NCBI GenBank assembly: GCA_963779055.1
Contig: CAVZWN010000002.1
Location: 62,001-126,000 of the forward strand
Source of the DNA: Sulfurimicrobium sp963779055
GTDB taxonomy: Bacteria > Pseudomonadota > Gammaproteobacteria > Burkholderiales > Sulfuricellaceae
Direction: 5' to 3'
Length of the DNA: 64,000 nucleotides
Both the position numbers and the translations under genes were made by a program. The notes below the pieces were generated by a model that was not told the origin of the DNA, searched no databases, and was given only the letters and a program-made list of their open reading frames with translations. Positions 29,529-38,742 of this stretch are shown one piece after another (position 1 is the first letter of the stretch; each line of letters begins with the position of its first letter).

Positions 29529-31028
29529 ATGGCAAGTTTCATCCCCCAGGGTGGCGCGCATGCCACAACCGTTAGCCCAATGCTGCCTGCAGAATTCCTG
29601 ACCCGTCTTGGCGCCATCGCGGGCGAGGAAAATCTGCTCACCGATGCGGCTTCCTGCCTGGTCTACGGCTACGACAACAGCCGCAAGATCTTTCCGCCCG
29701 AGGCGGTGGTTTTCGCCACCAGCACTGAAGCCGTGCGGCAAATCATCCTGCTGTGCAACGAATTCAAGGTGCCGCTCACGCCGCGCGGACGCGGCACCGG
29801 CACCGCCGGGGCCAGCATTCCGGAGCAGGGCGGCGTGGCCCTGTCGCTGGAACGCATGCGGCGCATCGTAGCCGTTGATCCGGCCAACCGCGTGCTGGTA
29901 TGCGAGCCCGGCGTGCTGAACCAGGAAGTGCAGGAGGCCGCCCGCCCGCATGGCTTCTTCTGGCCGCCGGACCCTTCCAGCGCGCCCTATTGCAGCGTCG
30001 GCGGCAATCTCGCCACCTGCGCCGGCGGCCCGCATGCGGTCAAGTACGGCGTCACGCGCGACCACGTGCTGGGTCTGAGCGCGGTGACAGGCAAGGGCGA
30101 AATCATCAGGACCGGCTGCTACACCACCAAGGGCGTGGTGGGCTACGACCTGACCCGCCTCCTGATCGGTTCCGAAGGCACGCTGGCTATCATTACCGAA
30201 GCCACCCTCAAGCTGACGCCGCTGCCGGCCGCTGTGGGCGGGCTGACCGCACACTACCGCGACATTGCCAGTTGCGCCGCGGCGATAGCCGCCATCATGG
30301 CGCAGCCTGCCCTGCCCAGTGCGCTGGAATTCCTCGACCAGGCTTCGCTCAATCTGATTCGTGCGCGCAATCCCGGCTTGCTGCCGGAAGAAACACAGGC
30401 GCTGCTGATGATCGAAGTGGATGGCTCGGCCAGCGAGGTGCAGGCGAATGCCGAAATCATTCGCGCCACTTGCGCCAATGACGGCCTGATCCGCGCCGAG
30501 ATCGTGTCCGACCTCAAGGCCCTGTGGGCGGCGCGCAAGGCGCTTTCTCCCCTGCTGCGCGATATCGCACCGAAAAAAATCAACGAAGATGTGGTGGTGC
30601 CGGTGTCCCGCCTGCCGGAACTGCTGCAGGGGCTGGGCGAGCTCAGCGCGAAATACGGCGTTGCCAACGCCAATTTCGGCCATGCCGGCAACGGCAACAT
30701 GCACGTCAACCTGCTGGTGAACCCGGATGACGCGGATCAGATGCGACGTGCCGAAGCCTGTCTGGACGAAATCTTCACCCTGGTTTTGCGGCTGGATGGC
30801 ACACTTTCGGGCGAACATGGCGTGGGGCGGGAAAAACGTCCCTTCGTGGCAAGAGAGATCGACCCGGTGACAATGCAGCTGATGCGTGATATCAAACAGG
30901 TTTTCGACCCCAACAATATTCTTAACCCCGGCAAGCTGTTTCCCCAACCCCTCCCGGCCTCCCAACCCCTCCCATCCTCCCCTTATCAGGGGAGGGGCAG
31001 ATCGGGGAAGAGGTTACTTCCCCCCTGA
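29529..31028 (+). CDS. FAD-linked oxidase, glycolate oxidase GlcD-like
   Basis: Flavoprotein of 499 residues in the GlcD/D-lactate dehydrogenase family. The FAD-binding PP-loop is TPRGRGTGTAGASIPEQGG, followed by PDPSSAPYCSVGGNLATCAGG. The C-terminal cap has GHAGNGNMHVNLL and GEHGVGREKR. The family normally ends near NPGKLFP. Here a palindromic repeat (30946-31050) begins at that point and supplies about 27 extra Pro/Ser/Arg-rich residues and the stop codon. An alternative start at 29580 (MLPAEFLTRL) would match the family better, but neither start has a proper ribosome binding site. GlcE and GlcF subunits are absent, so substrate and partners are unknown. Confidence 0.88.
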   Translation: MASFIPQGGAHATTVSPMLPAEFLTRLGAIAGEENLLTDAASCLVYGYDNSRKIFPPEAVVFATSTEAVRQIILLCNEFKVPLTPRGRGTGTAGASIPEQGGVALSLERMRRIVAVDPANRVLVCEPGVLNQEVQEAARPHGFFWPPDPSSAPYCSVGGNLATCAGGPHAVKYGVTRDHVLGLSAVTGKGEIIRTGCYTTKGVVGYDLTRLLIGSEGTLAIITEATLKLTPLPAAVGGLTAHYRDIASCAAAIAAIMAQPALPSALEFLDQASLNLIRARNPGLLPEETQALLMIEVDGSASEVQANAEIIRATCANDGLIRAEIVSDLKALWAARKALSPLLRDIAPKKINEDVVVPVSRLPELLQGLGELSAKYGVANANFGHAGNGNMHVNLLVNPDDADQMRRAEACLDEIFTLVLRLDGTLSGEHGVGREKRPFVAREIDPVTMQLMRDIKQVFDPNNILNPGKLFPQPLPASQPLPSSPYQGRGRSGKRLLPP

Positions 31029-31050
31029 CAAGGGGGGATTGAGGGGGGTT
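30946..31050 (-). repeat. G/C-tract palindromic repeat, copy 3 (3' end of oxidase gene)
   Basis: A 105-base copy in the same orientation as copy 2, so the two are direct repeats about 1.4 kb apart bracketing the oxidase gene. It contains CTCCCCTTATCAGGGGAG and CCCCCCTGACAAGGGGGG. The left part is translated as the oxidase C-terminus. Confidence 0.9.
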
Positions 31051-31090
31051 GGGGGTTCATTTTACGTAAACCTTCAGGAGCCAATCAAAG

Positions 31091-31996
31091 ATGAGCATTT
31101 CCGATCTGAACCAAAACTTTGCCATTTCCGGCCACGTCAGCTTCAAGGAAGGCCCGGGCGGGCTGACCGTAGCGGAAGTCGCCAACAGCCTGGCCGAATC
31201 CTCCATCGCCTTGCAGGGCGCGCATATCATGACTTTCACGCCGCGCGGGCAGGAGCCGGTGGTATGGCTGTCGAAATTCGCCAAGTTCGCCCCCGGCAAA
31301 TCCATCCGCGGCGGCGTGCCGATCTGCTGGCCGTGGTTCGGTCCGCATGCCACCGATGCTGCGCTGCCCGGCCACGGCTTTGCGCGCACCGTGATGTGGG
31401 AAGTGCTGGAAACCGGAACCATGCCGGATGGCGCGACCTTCCTGCGCTTCGGCCTGATCGAGAATGATGCGACGCGCGCCCAGTGGCCGCATGCTTCCAC
31501 TGTCCAGCTTGAAGTAACGGTAGGCGCCGCCTTGCGCGTCGAACTGGTGACGCGCAATACCGGCAAGGAATCTTTTGTGCTGGGCGAGGCGCTGCACACC
31601 TACTTCCATATCAGCGATGTGGCGAAAATGAAAATCACCGGCCTCGAAGGCTGCGATTATCTCGACAAGGTCGGCGGCACAGCGCGCAAGACCCAACAGG
31701 GCGCGATCGTGATCGAGAGCGAAGTCGATCGCGTGTACCTGAACACCAGTGCGGATTGCCTGATCGAGGATAGCGGCTTCAAGCGCCGTATCCGCGTCGC
31801 CGGACAGAATGCCCGCTCTGCCGTGGTATGGAACCCGTGGGTCGAGAAGGCCGACAAGATGGGCGATTTCGGCCCGGAAGGCCATCGCGGCATGGTGTGC
31901 GTGGAAACCGCCAATGCGGTGGAGAACCTGGTGACCGTGAAGCCAGGCGAAGAACACCGCCTGGTGGCGATTTACAGCGCCGAAGCCATGGCCTGA
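31091..31996 (+). CDS. D-hexose-6-phosphate mutarotase (YeaD-like)
   Basis: Galactose-mutarotase-fold epimerase of 301 residues. Motifs include GGVPICWPWFGPHA, LPGHGFARTVMWEV and EALHTYFHISDV. It equilibrates the alpha and beta anomers of glucose 6-phosphate or a similar sugar phosphate. A ribosome binding site AGGAG lies about ten bases upstream of the ATG at 31091. It is followed by a strong terminator. Confidence 0.92.
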   Translation: MSISDLNQNFAISGHVSFKEGPGGLTVAEVANSLAESSIALQGAHIMTFTPRGQEPVVWLSKFAKFAPGKSIRGGVPICWPWFGPHATDAALPGHGFARTVMWEVLETGTMPDGATFLRFGLIENDATRAQWPHASTVQLEVTVGAALRVELVTRNTGKESFVLGEALHTYFHISDVAKMKITGLEGCDYLDKVGGTARKTQQGAIVIESEVDRVYLNTSADCLIEDSGFKRRIRVAGQNARSAVVWNPWVEKADKMGDFGPEGHRGMVCVETANAVENLVTVKPGEEHRLVAIYSAEAMA

Positions 31997-31997
31997 T

Positions 31998-32035
31998 AAA
32001 AAAACGGCACGTCACAGAAGCGACGTGCCGTTTTG
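31998..32035 (+). terminator. Bidirectional terminator
   Basis: ACGGCACGTC at 32004-32013 and GACGTGCCGT at 32022-32031 form a perfect 10-bp stem, flanked by a run of A on the left and T on the right. It serves the two convergent genes at 31091-31996 and 32055-32504. Confidence 0.9.
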
Positions 32036-32054
32036 CCATCGGACGAGTTAGTTA

Positions 32055-32504
32055 TTACCAGTTGCGATGGTCATGGCGGTGCTGTTGATGCCGTTCATGG
32101 CGATCGTAACGGTGTTTTTCATGGCCCCAGCCGCGGCCCTGGCGCGGGCTGTCGTTGTAATAAACCACACGTTCTGCATGGCCGTAGTTGCGTGGCGGAG
32201 CATAATCGTAGCGCTCATATACCCGGACTGGCGCAGGGCGGTAGTAGGCCGGTGGTGCGGGACGATAATGCACGGTCTCCACGCGGCGGTAGCCATTGTC
32301 GCGGGTGGCGATGGCCACGCCAGTCGCACCGCCCAGCAGTCCGCCGATAATGGCGGCATCGCGCCCGCCGATGGCTGAGCCGATCAGCGCGCCTGTACCG
32401 CCTCCAATTGCGCCGCCTATTGCAGCGTCTCCATCCCAGCCAGAGGCCTGAACCTGAGTACTCAGGGCCAGCGTTAATGCAGCAACCCACACGATCTTTT
32501 TCAT
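32055..32504 (-). CDS. Exported glycine-zipper protein
   Basis: Protein of 149 residues with a clear signal peptide (MKKIVWVAALTLALSTQVQA). Residues 25-65 are a glycine zipper (AIGGAIGGGTGALIGSAIGG...GLLGGATGVA), expected to insert into or associate with a membrane. The C-terminal half is rich in Tyr, Pro, Arg and His, ending in a His/Arg cluster that could bind metal or nucleic acid. Function unknown; such proteins are common cell-envelope components. Confidence 0.8.
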   Translation of the reverse strand: MKKIVWVAALTLALSTQVQASGWDGDAAIGGAIGGGTGALIGSAIGGRDAAIIGGLLGGATGVAIATRDNGYRRVETVHYRPAPPAYYRPAPVRVYERYDYAPPRNYGHAERVVYYNDSPRQGRGWGHEKHRYDRHERHQQHRHDHRNW

Positions 32505-32575
32505 GATTTGTCTCCTTTGCTTGTCAAGGTAGGCAAATTGTAGGGCAGCGAAGCTTAACGCCAGCTTAACGAAAT

Positions 32576-33387
32576 TTAATTCGAAGAATTAGATGCCAGA
32601 TCTTCCAGCATCCTCAGTTCATCCGGACTGAATCCTGCCAGAGCGCGGGCGGCCATGTTGAAGGGCGGCCGCAACGCCGGGGCGTCGTATTCCGCCAGCA
32701 AACGGCGAAAAGTGGTGATGGGTTCGAGGCCGCGCTGCTGGCACAGGTAGCCGTACCAGCGGTTGCCGATGGAAACATGGCCCACCTCGTCGCGCTGGAT
32801 GATGGCCAGGATCTCCACCGCGCGCTGGTCGCCGCTGGAAGCCAGCCGGGCGCTGATGCCGGGTGTCACATCCAGCCCGCGCGCTTCCAGCAGGCGCGGC
32901 ACCAGCGCCATACGGACCATCGGATCGTGCGCGGTTTTGACGGCCGTTTCCCACAAGCCGTTATGCGCAGTGAAATCACCGTAGTCGTAACCCAGCGTGC
33001 GCAGATGGTCGCGCAGCAAGGTGAAGTGAAAGGCCTCTTCAGCGGCCACCTGCAGCCAGTCGCGGTAAAAATCCTGCGGCAGGCCACGGAAGCGGTAGGC
33101 CGCATCCAGCGCCAGATTGATGGCATTGAATTCGATATGCGTCAGGGCGTGGATCAGCGCCGCCTGCCCGTGCGGCGTGGATAGCCTGCGCCGTTCCACC
33201 TGCCCGGCGCAACCAGCTCAGGTTTGTCCGGATGGCCGGGCATGGTCACGGCCTGCGGCGGTGCTTCACCTTCTGGCACGAGTGCGCCTTCCTGCCATTG
33301 CTGCCACAGACTGGCGGCGCACGCTGCCTTGGCGTCGGGCTGCCGCGTCATCAGGCAGGCGAAGGCTGCATCGAATAATTTGTTCAT
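32576..33387 (-). pseudogene. DUF455 ferritin-like protein, one frameshift
   Basis: The intended protein starts at ATG 33387 (MNKLFDAAFACLMTRQPDAK) and runs to KPELVAPG. At about 33208 one base is missing (GGGCAGG where GGC CAG G is expected), and the frame continues as VERRRLSTPHGQAALIHALTH to the stop at 32576. Restoring the base gives about 270 residues, the usual family length. Carboxylate/His ligand pairs of a ferritin-like di-metal site are intact (HIEFNAINLA, AAEEAFHFTLL, RDEVGHVSIG). The downstream part could be translated alone only from a doubtful start. It may well be a sequencing error. Confidence 0.85.
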
Positions 33388-33461
33388 CTGGCAGATTCTA
33401 ACCAAGGGGCGATTTATGAGAAACTGTCCGGGCAGGAAAATAAAACAAAGTGAGGAATTCC

Positions 33462-35849
33462 GTGCCCACGATTCCACCTCTTGCCCCGGCGCAGCTCTAC
33501 CGCAGTTGCGACCCGGACCAGTTTACCTTCGACACCACCGCGGAGCTGGATGACCTGTCCGAGATCATCGGCCAGACGCGCGCGCTGGATGCCATCCGCT
33601 TCGGCAGCGGCATCCGGCGTGAAGGTTATAACCTCTTCGTCATGGGTCCGCAAGGGACGGGCAAGCACACCTTCGTCACCCAGTTTCTTGAGGCGAAGGC
33701 CGGGCAGGAGCCGGTTCCCTCCGATCTGTGCTACGTCAACAACTTCGCCCTGCCGCACAGGCCTTTTGCCCTGCAGCTGCCGGCCGGAACCGGCGCCAGA
33801 TTGTGCCAGGCCATGCATCAGCTGGTGGAGGAACTGCGCACCGCCATTCCGGCCGCTTTCGAGAGCGAGGAATATCGTACCAGGGCCGAGGAAGCCCAGA
33901 CCGGCTTTACAGCCCGCGAGGAGCAGGCCATCAAGGAGCTCGGTGATGAGGCCGAGGCCCATCAGATCGCCCTGCTGCGCTCGTCGAATGGCTTCGGTTT
34001 TGCGCCGCTGAAAGACGGCGAAGTCATCAAGCCGGATGACTACGACAAATTGCCGGAAGTGGAAAAAACGCATACCGAGGCCAGAATCGCCGAGCTGCAG
34101 GCCCACCTGGAACACATCCTGCGCCACGATATTCCGGCGTGGAAACGCGACGCGCGCGAACACCTGAAGCGCCTCAACCGCATGACCACCCTGGCGGCAG
34201 TGGAGCATCTGGTGGACGACCTCCGGCGGGCCTATTCCACTTTGCCGCAGATCCAGACCTATCTCGATTCGGTGCAGCAGGATGTGATCGACAACGCGAA
34301 TGATTTCCGCCGTCAGGAAGAGGGCGGCGGCGCGGAACAGATCGGGGCCGACCATCCCCAGTTCCGCCGTTACCGGGTCAATGTGCTGGTGGACCACGCC
34401 GCATCCAGCGGCGCGCCGGTGGTGTTTGACGACAGCCCGATGTACCACAACCTGATCGGCCGGGTGGAGCACCAGGCACAGCTCGGCAATCTGGTGACGG
34501 ATTTCAACCTGATCAAGCCCGGCTCGCTGCATCGCGCCAATGGCGGTTACCTGCTGCTGGACGCGCGCCAGGTACTGACCCAGTTGTATGCCTGGGAGGG
34601 CCTGAAGCGCGTGCTGCATTCACGCCAGATCCGTATCGAATCGCTGGGCCAGATTCTCAGCCTGGTCAGCACGGTATCGCTGGAACCGGAGCCGGTGCCG
34701 CTCAATGTCAAGGTGGTGCTGTTTGGCGAGCGCCTGCTGTATTACCTGCTGTATGCCTACGACCCCGAGTTCGCCGAGCTGTTCAAGGTCGAGGCGGACT
34801 TTGCCGACAGCTTTGAGCGCACGCCCGAATCGCATCTGCTTTATGCCCGCCTGATCGCCACCGTGGCGCGCAAGGAACAGTTGCTTCCGCTGCAGCGCGC
34901 CGCCGTGGCGCGGGTGATCGAGCATGGGGCACGCCTGGCGGACGATGCGGAAAAACTCTCTGCGCATATGCAGGGCATTGCCGATCTGTTGCGCGAGGCG
35001 GATTACTGGGCGCGTCAGGCCGGACGCGAAACCGTGGCGCTGGAAGATGTCCAGCATGCGCTCGATACCCAGGAGCATCGCGCCAGCCGCATCAAGGAAC
35101 GGGTGCAGGAAGCCATTTTGCGCGGCACCGTGCTGATCGATACGGATGGCAGCCGGGTCGGGCAGGTCAACGGCCTTTCCGTGATCAGCCTGGGCAATAC
35201 CGCATTCGCCCAGCCGATGCGCATTACCGCCACCACCCGCCTGGGCGACGGCGAGTTGCTCAACATCGAGCGCGAGGTCAAACTTTCCGGCGCCATCCAT
35301 TCCAAGGGGGTGCTGATCCTGGCCTCCTTCCTGGCCGAGCGTTACGCCAAGAATCGCCCGCTGCCGCTGGCTGCCAGCCTGGTGTTCGAACAGTCCTATG
35401 CTTCGGTGGACGGCGACAGCGCGTCAGCCGCCGAACTCTGCGCCCTGATTTCCAGCCTGGCTGACGAGCCGGTCCGGCAGTCGCTGGCAGTGACCGGGTC
35501 GATCAACCAGTTTGGCCAGATCCAGGCCATCGGTGGCGTGAACGAAAAAATCGAGGGTTTCTTCGATATCTGTCAGGCGCGCGGCCTGAACGGCGAGCAG
35601 GGGGTGGTGATTCCCGCCTCCAATCTGCCGCATCTGATGCTGCGCCAGGATGTGGTGCAGGCGGCGGCACAAGGGCGCTTCCATATTTATGCCGTGAGCG
35701 AGGTGGATGAAGTGCTGGCGCTGTTGACTGGAAAAACGGCTGCCGCCGTGAACACCAGGGTGGAAAAGCGCGTGGCCGAGCTGATCCGGCTGCGCAAGGC
35801 GCTGGCCCACAGTTTGAAGAGCCCCCCAACCGGGGAGCGGAAAAACTAG
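33462..35849 (+). CDS. Lon-related ATP-dependent protease (LonB/COG1067 type)
   Basis: AAA+ protease of 795 residues. Walker A is GPQGTGKHTF near residues 63-72. A long coiled insertion of about 200 residues follows, then the ATPase remainder. The C-terminal S16 peptidase domain has the catalytic dyad Ser653 (GDSAS) and Lys696 (NEKIEGF). GTG 33462 is chosen for GAGGAA a few bases upstream; GTG 33450 would add four residues. It lacks the N-terminal substrate domain of classical Lon. The physiological substrates are unknown. The stop overlaps the stop of the convergent sensor-kinase gene by four bases. Confidence 0.92.
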   Translation: MPTIPPLAPAQLYRSCDPDQFTFDTTAELDDLSEIIGQTRALDAIRFGSGIRREGYNLFVMGPQGTGKHTFVTQFLEAKAGQEPVPSDLCYVNNFALPHRPFALQLPAGTGARLCQAMHQLVEELRTAIPAAFESEEYRTRAEEAQTGFTAREEQAIKELGDEAEAHQIALLRSSNGFGFAPLKDGEVIKPDDYDKLPEVEKTHTEARIAELQAHLEHILRHDIPAWKRDAREHLKRLNRMTTLAAVEHLVDDLRRAYSTLPQIQTYLDSVQQDVIDNANDFRRQEEGGGAEQIGADHPQFRRYRVNVLVDHAASSGAPVVFDDSPMYHNLIGRVEHQAQLGNLVTDFNLIKPGSLHRANGGYLLLDARQVLTQLYAWEGLKRVLHSRQIRIESLGQILSLVSTVSLEPEPVPLNVKVVLFGERLLYYLLYAYDPEFAELFKVEADFADSFERTPESHLLYARLIATVARKEQLLPLQRAAVARVIEHGARLADDAEKLSAHMQGIADLLREADYWARQAGRETVALEDVQHALDTQEHRASRIKERVQEAILRGTVLIDTDGSRVGQVNGLSVISLGNTAFAQPMRITATTRLGDGELLNIEREVKLSGAIHSKGVLILASFLAERYAKNRPLPLAASLVFEQSYASVDGDSASAAELCALISSLADEPVRQSLAVTGSINQFGQIQAIGGVNEKIEGFFDICQARGLNGEQGVVIPASNLPHLMLRQDVVQAAAQGRFHIYAVSEVDEVLALLTGKTAAAVNTRVEKRVAELIRLRKALAHSLKSPPTGERKN

Positions 35850-37190
35850 CCGGGGATGATGACGGTCACGCTCGCGCCGCCCAGCGGGCTTGTGCCGATG
35901 CGGATTTCTCCCCCGTAGGCCTGCACGATGCTGGCCGCCACCGCCAGACCGATACCCTGCCCCGGCGTGGACTGGTCGGCACGCACGCCGCGCTGCAGGA
36001 TGTTCGCGGCTTCCTGCGCCGGGATGCCCGGGCCGTCGTCTTCCACAGCCAGCGTCAGCTGACCGGCCTCTACCCCGGCATGCAGCTCCACCCGGCCTCT
36101 ACTCCATTTGCAGGCATTGTCGAGCAGGTTGCCGAGCAGTTCCATCAGGTCGCCCCGGTCGCCGCGGAAGTTCAGGCCGGGATCAATGTGAAGGTGTGCC
36201 TGGATATGCTTGTCGTGATACACCTTGCCCAGCGAGGCGATGATTTTTTCTGCTACCGGCCTGAGCGGCAGCGGAGCGGCCAGCGGTGATGCAGGCCCCG
36301 CAGTGGCTGCGCGTTGCAGCTGGTAATCAACGATGTTCTGCATTTTTCCGGTTTCTTCGGCTACCGTCGCTGCCAGGACATCATTGTCCCCGCGAAGCTG
36401 CTCAGATAGCGCGCCGCGCATGACGGCCAGCGGCGTCTTCAGGCTGTGGGCAAGATCGCCCAGCGCATCGCGATAACGCCGCAACTGGCTTCGTTCGCGC
36501 TGCAGCAGGCCGTTCAGGTTGCCGGTCAGCGCGCTCAGCTCAGCCGGATAATTACCGCTAAGCTGTTCTTTTTCTCCGGCTTCAATGGCACGAATTTCCT
36601 GCGCCACGTCACGCAGTGGCCGCAGCCCCCAGCGCAGCAAAAGAGCTTGCGCCAGCAACAGCAACACGGCCATGCCACCCAGCCAGCCCCACAGGCTGCG
36701 GCGGTAGCGGTCGAGCTGGGCATGAAAGGCGGACAGGTTTTCAGCCGCGCTGAAGGTAAAGGAAAAATTCCGTTTGCCTTCGCTCCAGTTAACGCCCATG
36801 CGATAAACGAAATACGCCGCACCGGCGTTGCCGGACTGTTCTGAAAAAGTACTCTTTCCTGCCGCCAGCATCGTCTCCGCTGGAAGCGCGACATTGAGTC
36901 GCCGAGGGCGAGCGCCAGCGGATTTTTTCCTTGCCGTCGATGATGCTTGCGTAAAGACCCGAGCCGGGCTGGCCAAAGCGTGCTTCCTGTAATTGTTGCG
37001 GCATGGTCAGGCGGCCAGTGGCATCCACTTCGGCCGCTGCGATCAACAGATAAAGCTGGCCTTGCAGACGTTCTTCCCTGGCAGTCTGTGCGCTTTCCCG
37101 GAACGCCTGGTCAAGGGCGATACCGGTGAGCGCGAGAAAAATCGCCAGCAGGATGGAAGCGGCAAGAATGATGCGGGCGTTGAGGGACAT
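35846..37190 (-). pseudogene. PhoQ-type sensor histidine kinase, one frameshift
   Basis: Starts at 37190 with an inner-membrane helix (ARIILAASILLAIFLALTGIAL), a periplasmic sensor region, and a break at about 36893. There one extra base lies between SPSA and LNVALPAETM. After it come the second helix (GWLGGMAVLLLLAQALLL), a HAMP-like linker, the H-box DLAHSLKTPLAVMRGAL, and N, G1 and G2 boxes (LLDNACKWS, VEDDGPGIP, GQGIGLAVA). With the base removed it has about 447 residues. Its response regulator follows after 138 bases containing an inverted repeat. The break is probably a sequence error, given the intact remainder. Confidence 0.88.
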
Positions 37191-37210
37191 TATTTTTGAA
37201 AAGCGCTTTT

Positions 37211-37320
37211 TAACCGCAAAGGCGCAGAGACGCTGAGAAACCGGAGCAGGGCTTTCCCTCTCCGGGCAAAGCAGATCGCTTGACCTGTGTTTTTCTTTGC
37301 GCCTCCGCGTCTTTGCGGTT
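37211..37320. repeat. Inverted-repeat element between sensor and regulator genes
   Basis: AACCGCAAAGGCGCAGAGACGC at 37211-37232 reappears inverted at 37299-37320 with a few mismatches. The loop has no coding sense. It resembles the CCACGGAG/CCACAGAG elements elsewhere in the window in its repetitive purine-rich arms. It separates two genes that are usually adjacent. Confidence 0.75.
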
Positions 37321-37328
37321 CAGTCTTT

Positions 37329-38000
37329 TCATTGCAGCGTAAACCGGTAACCCCGGCCGCGCAGGGTTTCGATTGGTTGCAGGGTTCCGTCCGGATCGAG
37401 CTTGCGCCGCAGCCGCCCGAGCAGGACTTCCAGTACATTGCTTTCACGATCCTCGTCGTGCGGGTAGAGGTAGTCGGCCAGCTGGCTTTTGGCGATGACC
37501 TTGCCATGTTGCTGCATCAGGTATTCGAGCAGGCGATATTCAAAGGTCGTCAGGTCGACCGCCTTGTCGTCCACGGAAACTTTCTGTGCGGCCAGATCCA
37601 GGCTGACGGGGCCACCACGCAGGGTCTGGCCGGTGCTGCCCGCTGCCCGCCGCAGCAGGGCTTTCAGCCGCGCCAGCAACTCCTCCATCTGGAAAGGCTT
37701 GGCAAGATAATCGTCGGCCCCGGCCTCCAGGCCTTCGACCTTGTCCTGCCAGCGGTCGCGCGCCGTGAGGATCAGGATGGGCAGGGTTTTCCCCTGCTCG
37801 CGCAGTGCCTTGATGATCTCGATGCCGGACAGGCCGGGCAGGCCGAGGTCCACAATGGCGGCATCGAAAGGGTATTCCGTGGCGAGATAAAGCCCGTCTT
37901 TGCCGTCGCCGCTGTCATCCACGCGGTATCCCTGGTTTTCCAGGCCGCTGCGCAACTGGGCGCGCAGCCGGGGTTCATCTTCAATGATCAGGATTCGCAT
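37329..38000 (-). CDS. PhoP/OmpR-family response regulator
   Basis: Two-domain regulator of 223 residues. The receiver has the acidic pair IIEDEP, phospho-acceptor Asp in AAIVDLGLPG, and Lys in DDYLAKPF. The winged-helix output domain ends RGRGYRFTLQ. It is immediately preceded by a PepSY protein gene with a one-base overlap and followed by the PhoQ-type kinase gene. The arrangement resembles PepSY-regulator-sensor operons that respond to divalent cations or envelope stress; the actual signal is not known. Confidence 0.93.
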   Translation of the reverse strand: MRILIIEDEPRLRAQLRSGLENQGYRVDDSGDGKDGLYLATEYPFDAAIVDLGLPGLSGIEIIKALREQGKTLPILILTARDRWQDKVEGLEAGADDYLAKPFQMEELLARLKALLRRAAGSTGQTLRGGPVSLDLAAQKVSVDDKAVDLTTFEYRLLEYLMQQHGKVIAKSQLADYLYPHDEDRESNVLEVLLGRLRRKLDPDGTLQPIETLRGRGYRFTLQ

Positions 38001-38287
38001 TACTGGATCGCACCGGTTTCGCCATCGACATGAACCACACGCACCTCGCCTCGCGAGGTCAGGATCTTGATGCGGTAGCCCTCGCGCCCATTCACGCTGG
38101 CGGGCTGCGCCTGGATGACGCGCCCGCCAAAAGCTTTCTGCACCCTGTCCATGGCTTCGCCCATGGTGATGCGGGCTTGAGACGAACGTCCGTTTTCAGC
38201 CAGATGGTGTTGTGCAGGCGAATGCCGGGGCTCTGCCGCCGTGATGGCGGGCAGGAGTAGCGCACAGATCATTAAGAAGTGTTTCAC
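38000..38287 (-). CDS. Exported PepSY-domain protein
   Basis: Small periplasmic protein of 95 residues with signal peptide (MKHFLMICALLLPAITAAEP). A single PepSY domain follows (ITMGEAMDRVQKAFGGRVIQ...VVHVDGETGAI). Such proteins often modulate the sensor kinase encoded with them. The stop overlaps the response-regulator start by one base, so the three genes form an operon. Confidence 0.88.
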   Translation of the reverse strand: MKHFLMICALLLPAITAAEPRHSPAQHHLAENGRSSQARITMGEAMDRVQKAFGGRVIQAQPASVNGREGYRIKILTSRGEVRVVHVDGETGAIQ

Positions 38288-38374
38288 GTGATGTCCTTAT
38301 TGATACCGGCCATTTGATGTTTGAACCTGCAATTAACCTGAAAACCTCAGTTCAACCTTAAAACCTTAATTCGA

Positions 38375-38494
38375 AACCACGGAGAACACGGAGAAAGGCG
38401 ATCTTAGGCCTTTTATAATCACACCCAACAGGTGAATGCCAAACGATGTGCAATCACTTGTTTTTACTCCGTGTTCTCCGTGAACTCCGTGGTT
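38375..38494. repeat. CCACGGAG inverted-repeat element, copy 1
   Basis: The left arm AACCACGGAGAACACGGAG pairs with the right arm CTCCGTG...CTCCGTGGTT ending at 38494. About 70 bases of non-coding sequence lie between. The arms are made of near-repeats of CACGGAGAA. It occupies part of the 455-base gap between the PepSY gene and prlC. Confidence 0.8.
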
Positions 38495-38515
38495 AAATGC
38501 CTTTTTTAGGTTCAA

Positions 38516-38645
38516 GCCACAGAGTACACAGAGATAACACGTCACCCATGAATGTTCTCCGCGCATCTGCTTAGGTGAGCCGCCAACACCTTATAACCCG
38601 TCGATATTCCACTGTAAACTCTGTGTTCTCTGTGTTCTCTGTGGC
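38516..38645. repeat. CCACAGAG inverted-repeat element, copy 2
   Basis: GCCACAGAGTACACAGAGA on the left is matched by TCTGTG...TCTCTGTGGC on the right. It lies directly behind copy 1, differing from it by A for G in the repeating unit. The rest of the gap up to 38742 holds nothing I recognise. Confidence 0.8.
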
Positions 38646-38742
38646 CAACCGCTTTTTCCAGGATAAAAATAAATTCTGGCAGGTGTTCTGGCTACAATGA
38701 TTGCATCGTAGCCGCAGGCGCCTGAATGAAAGCTGAATCGGC

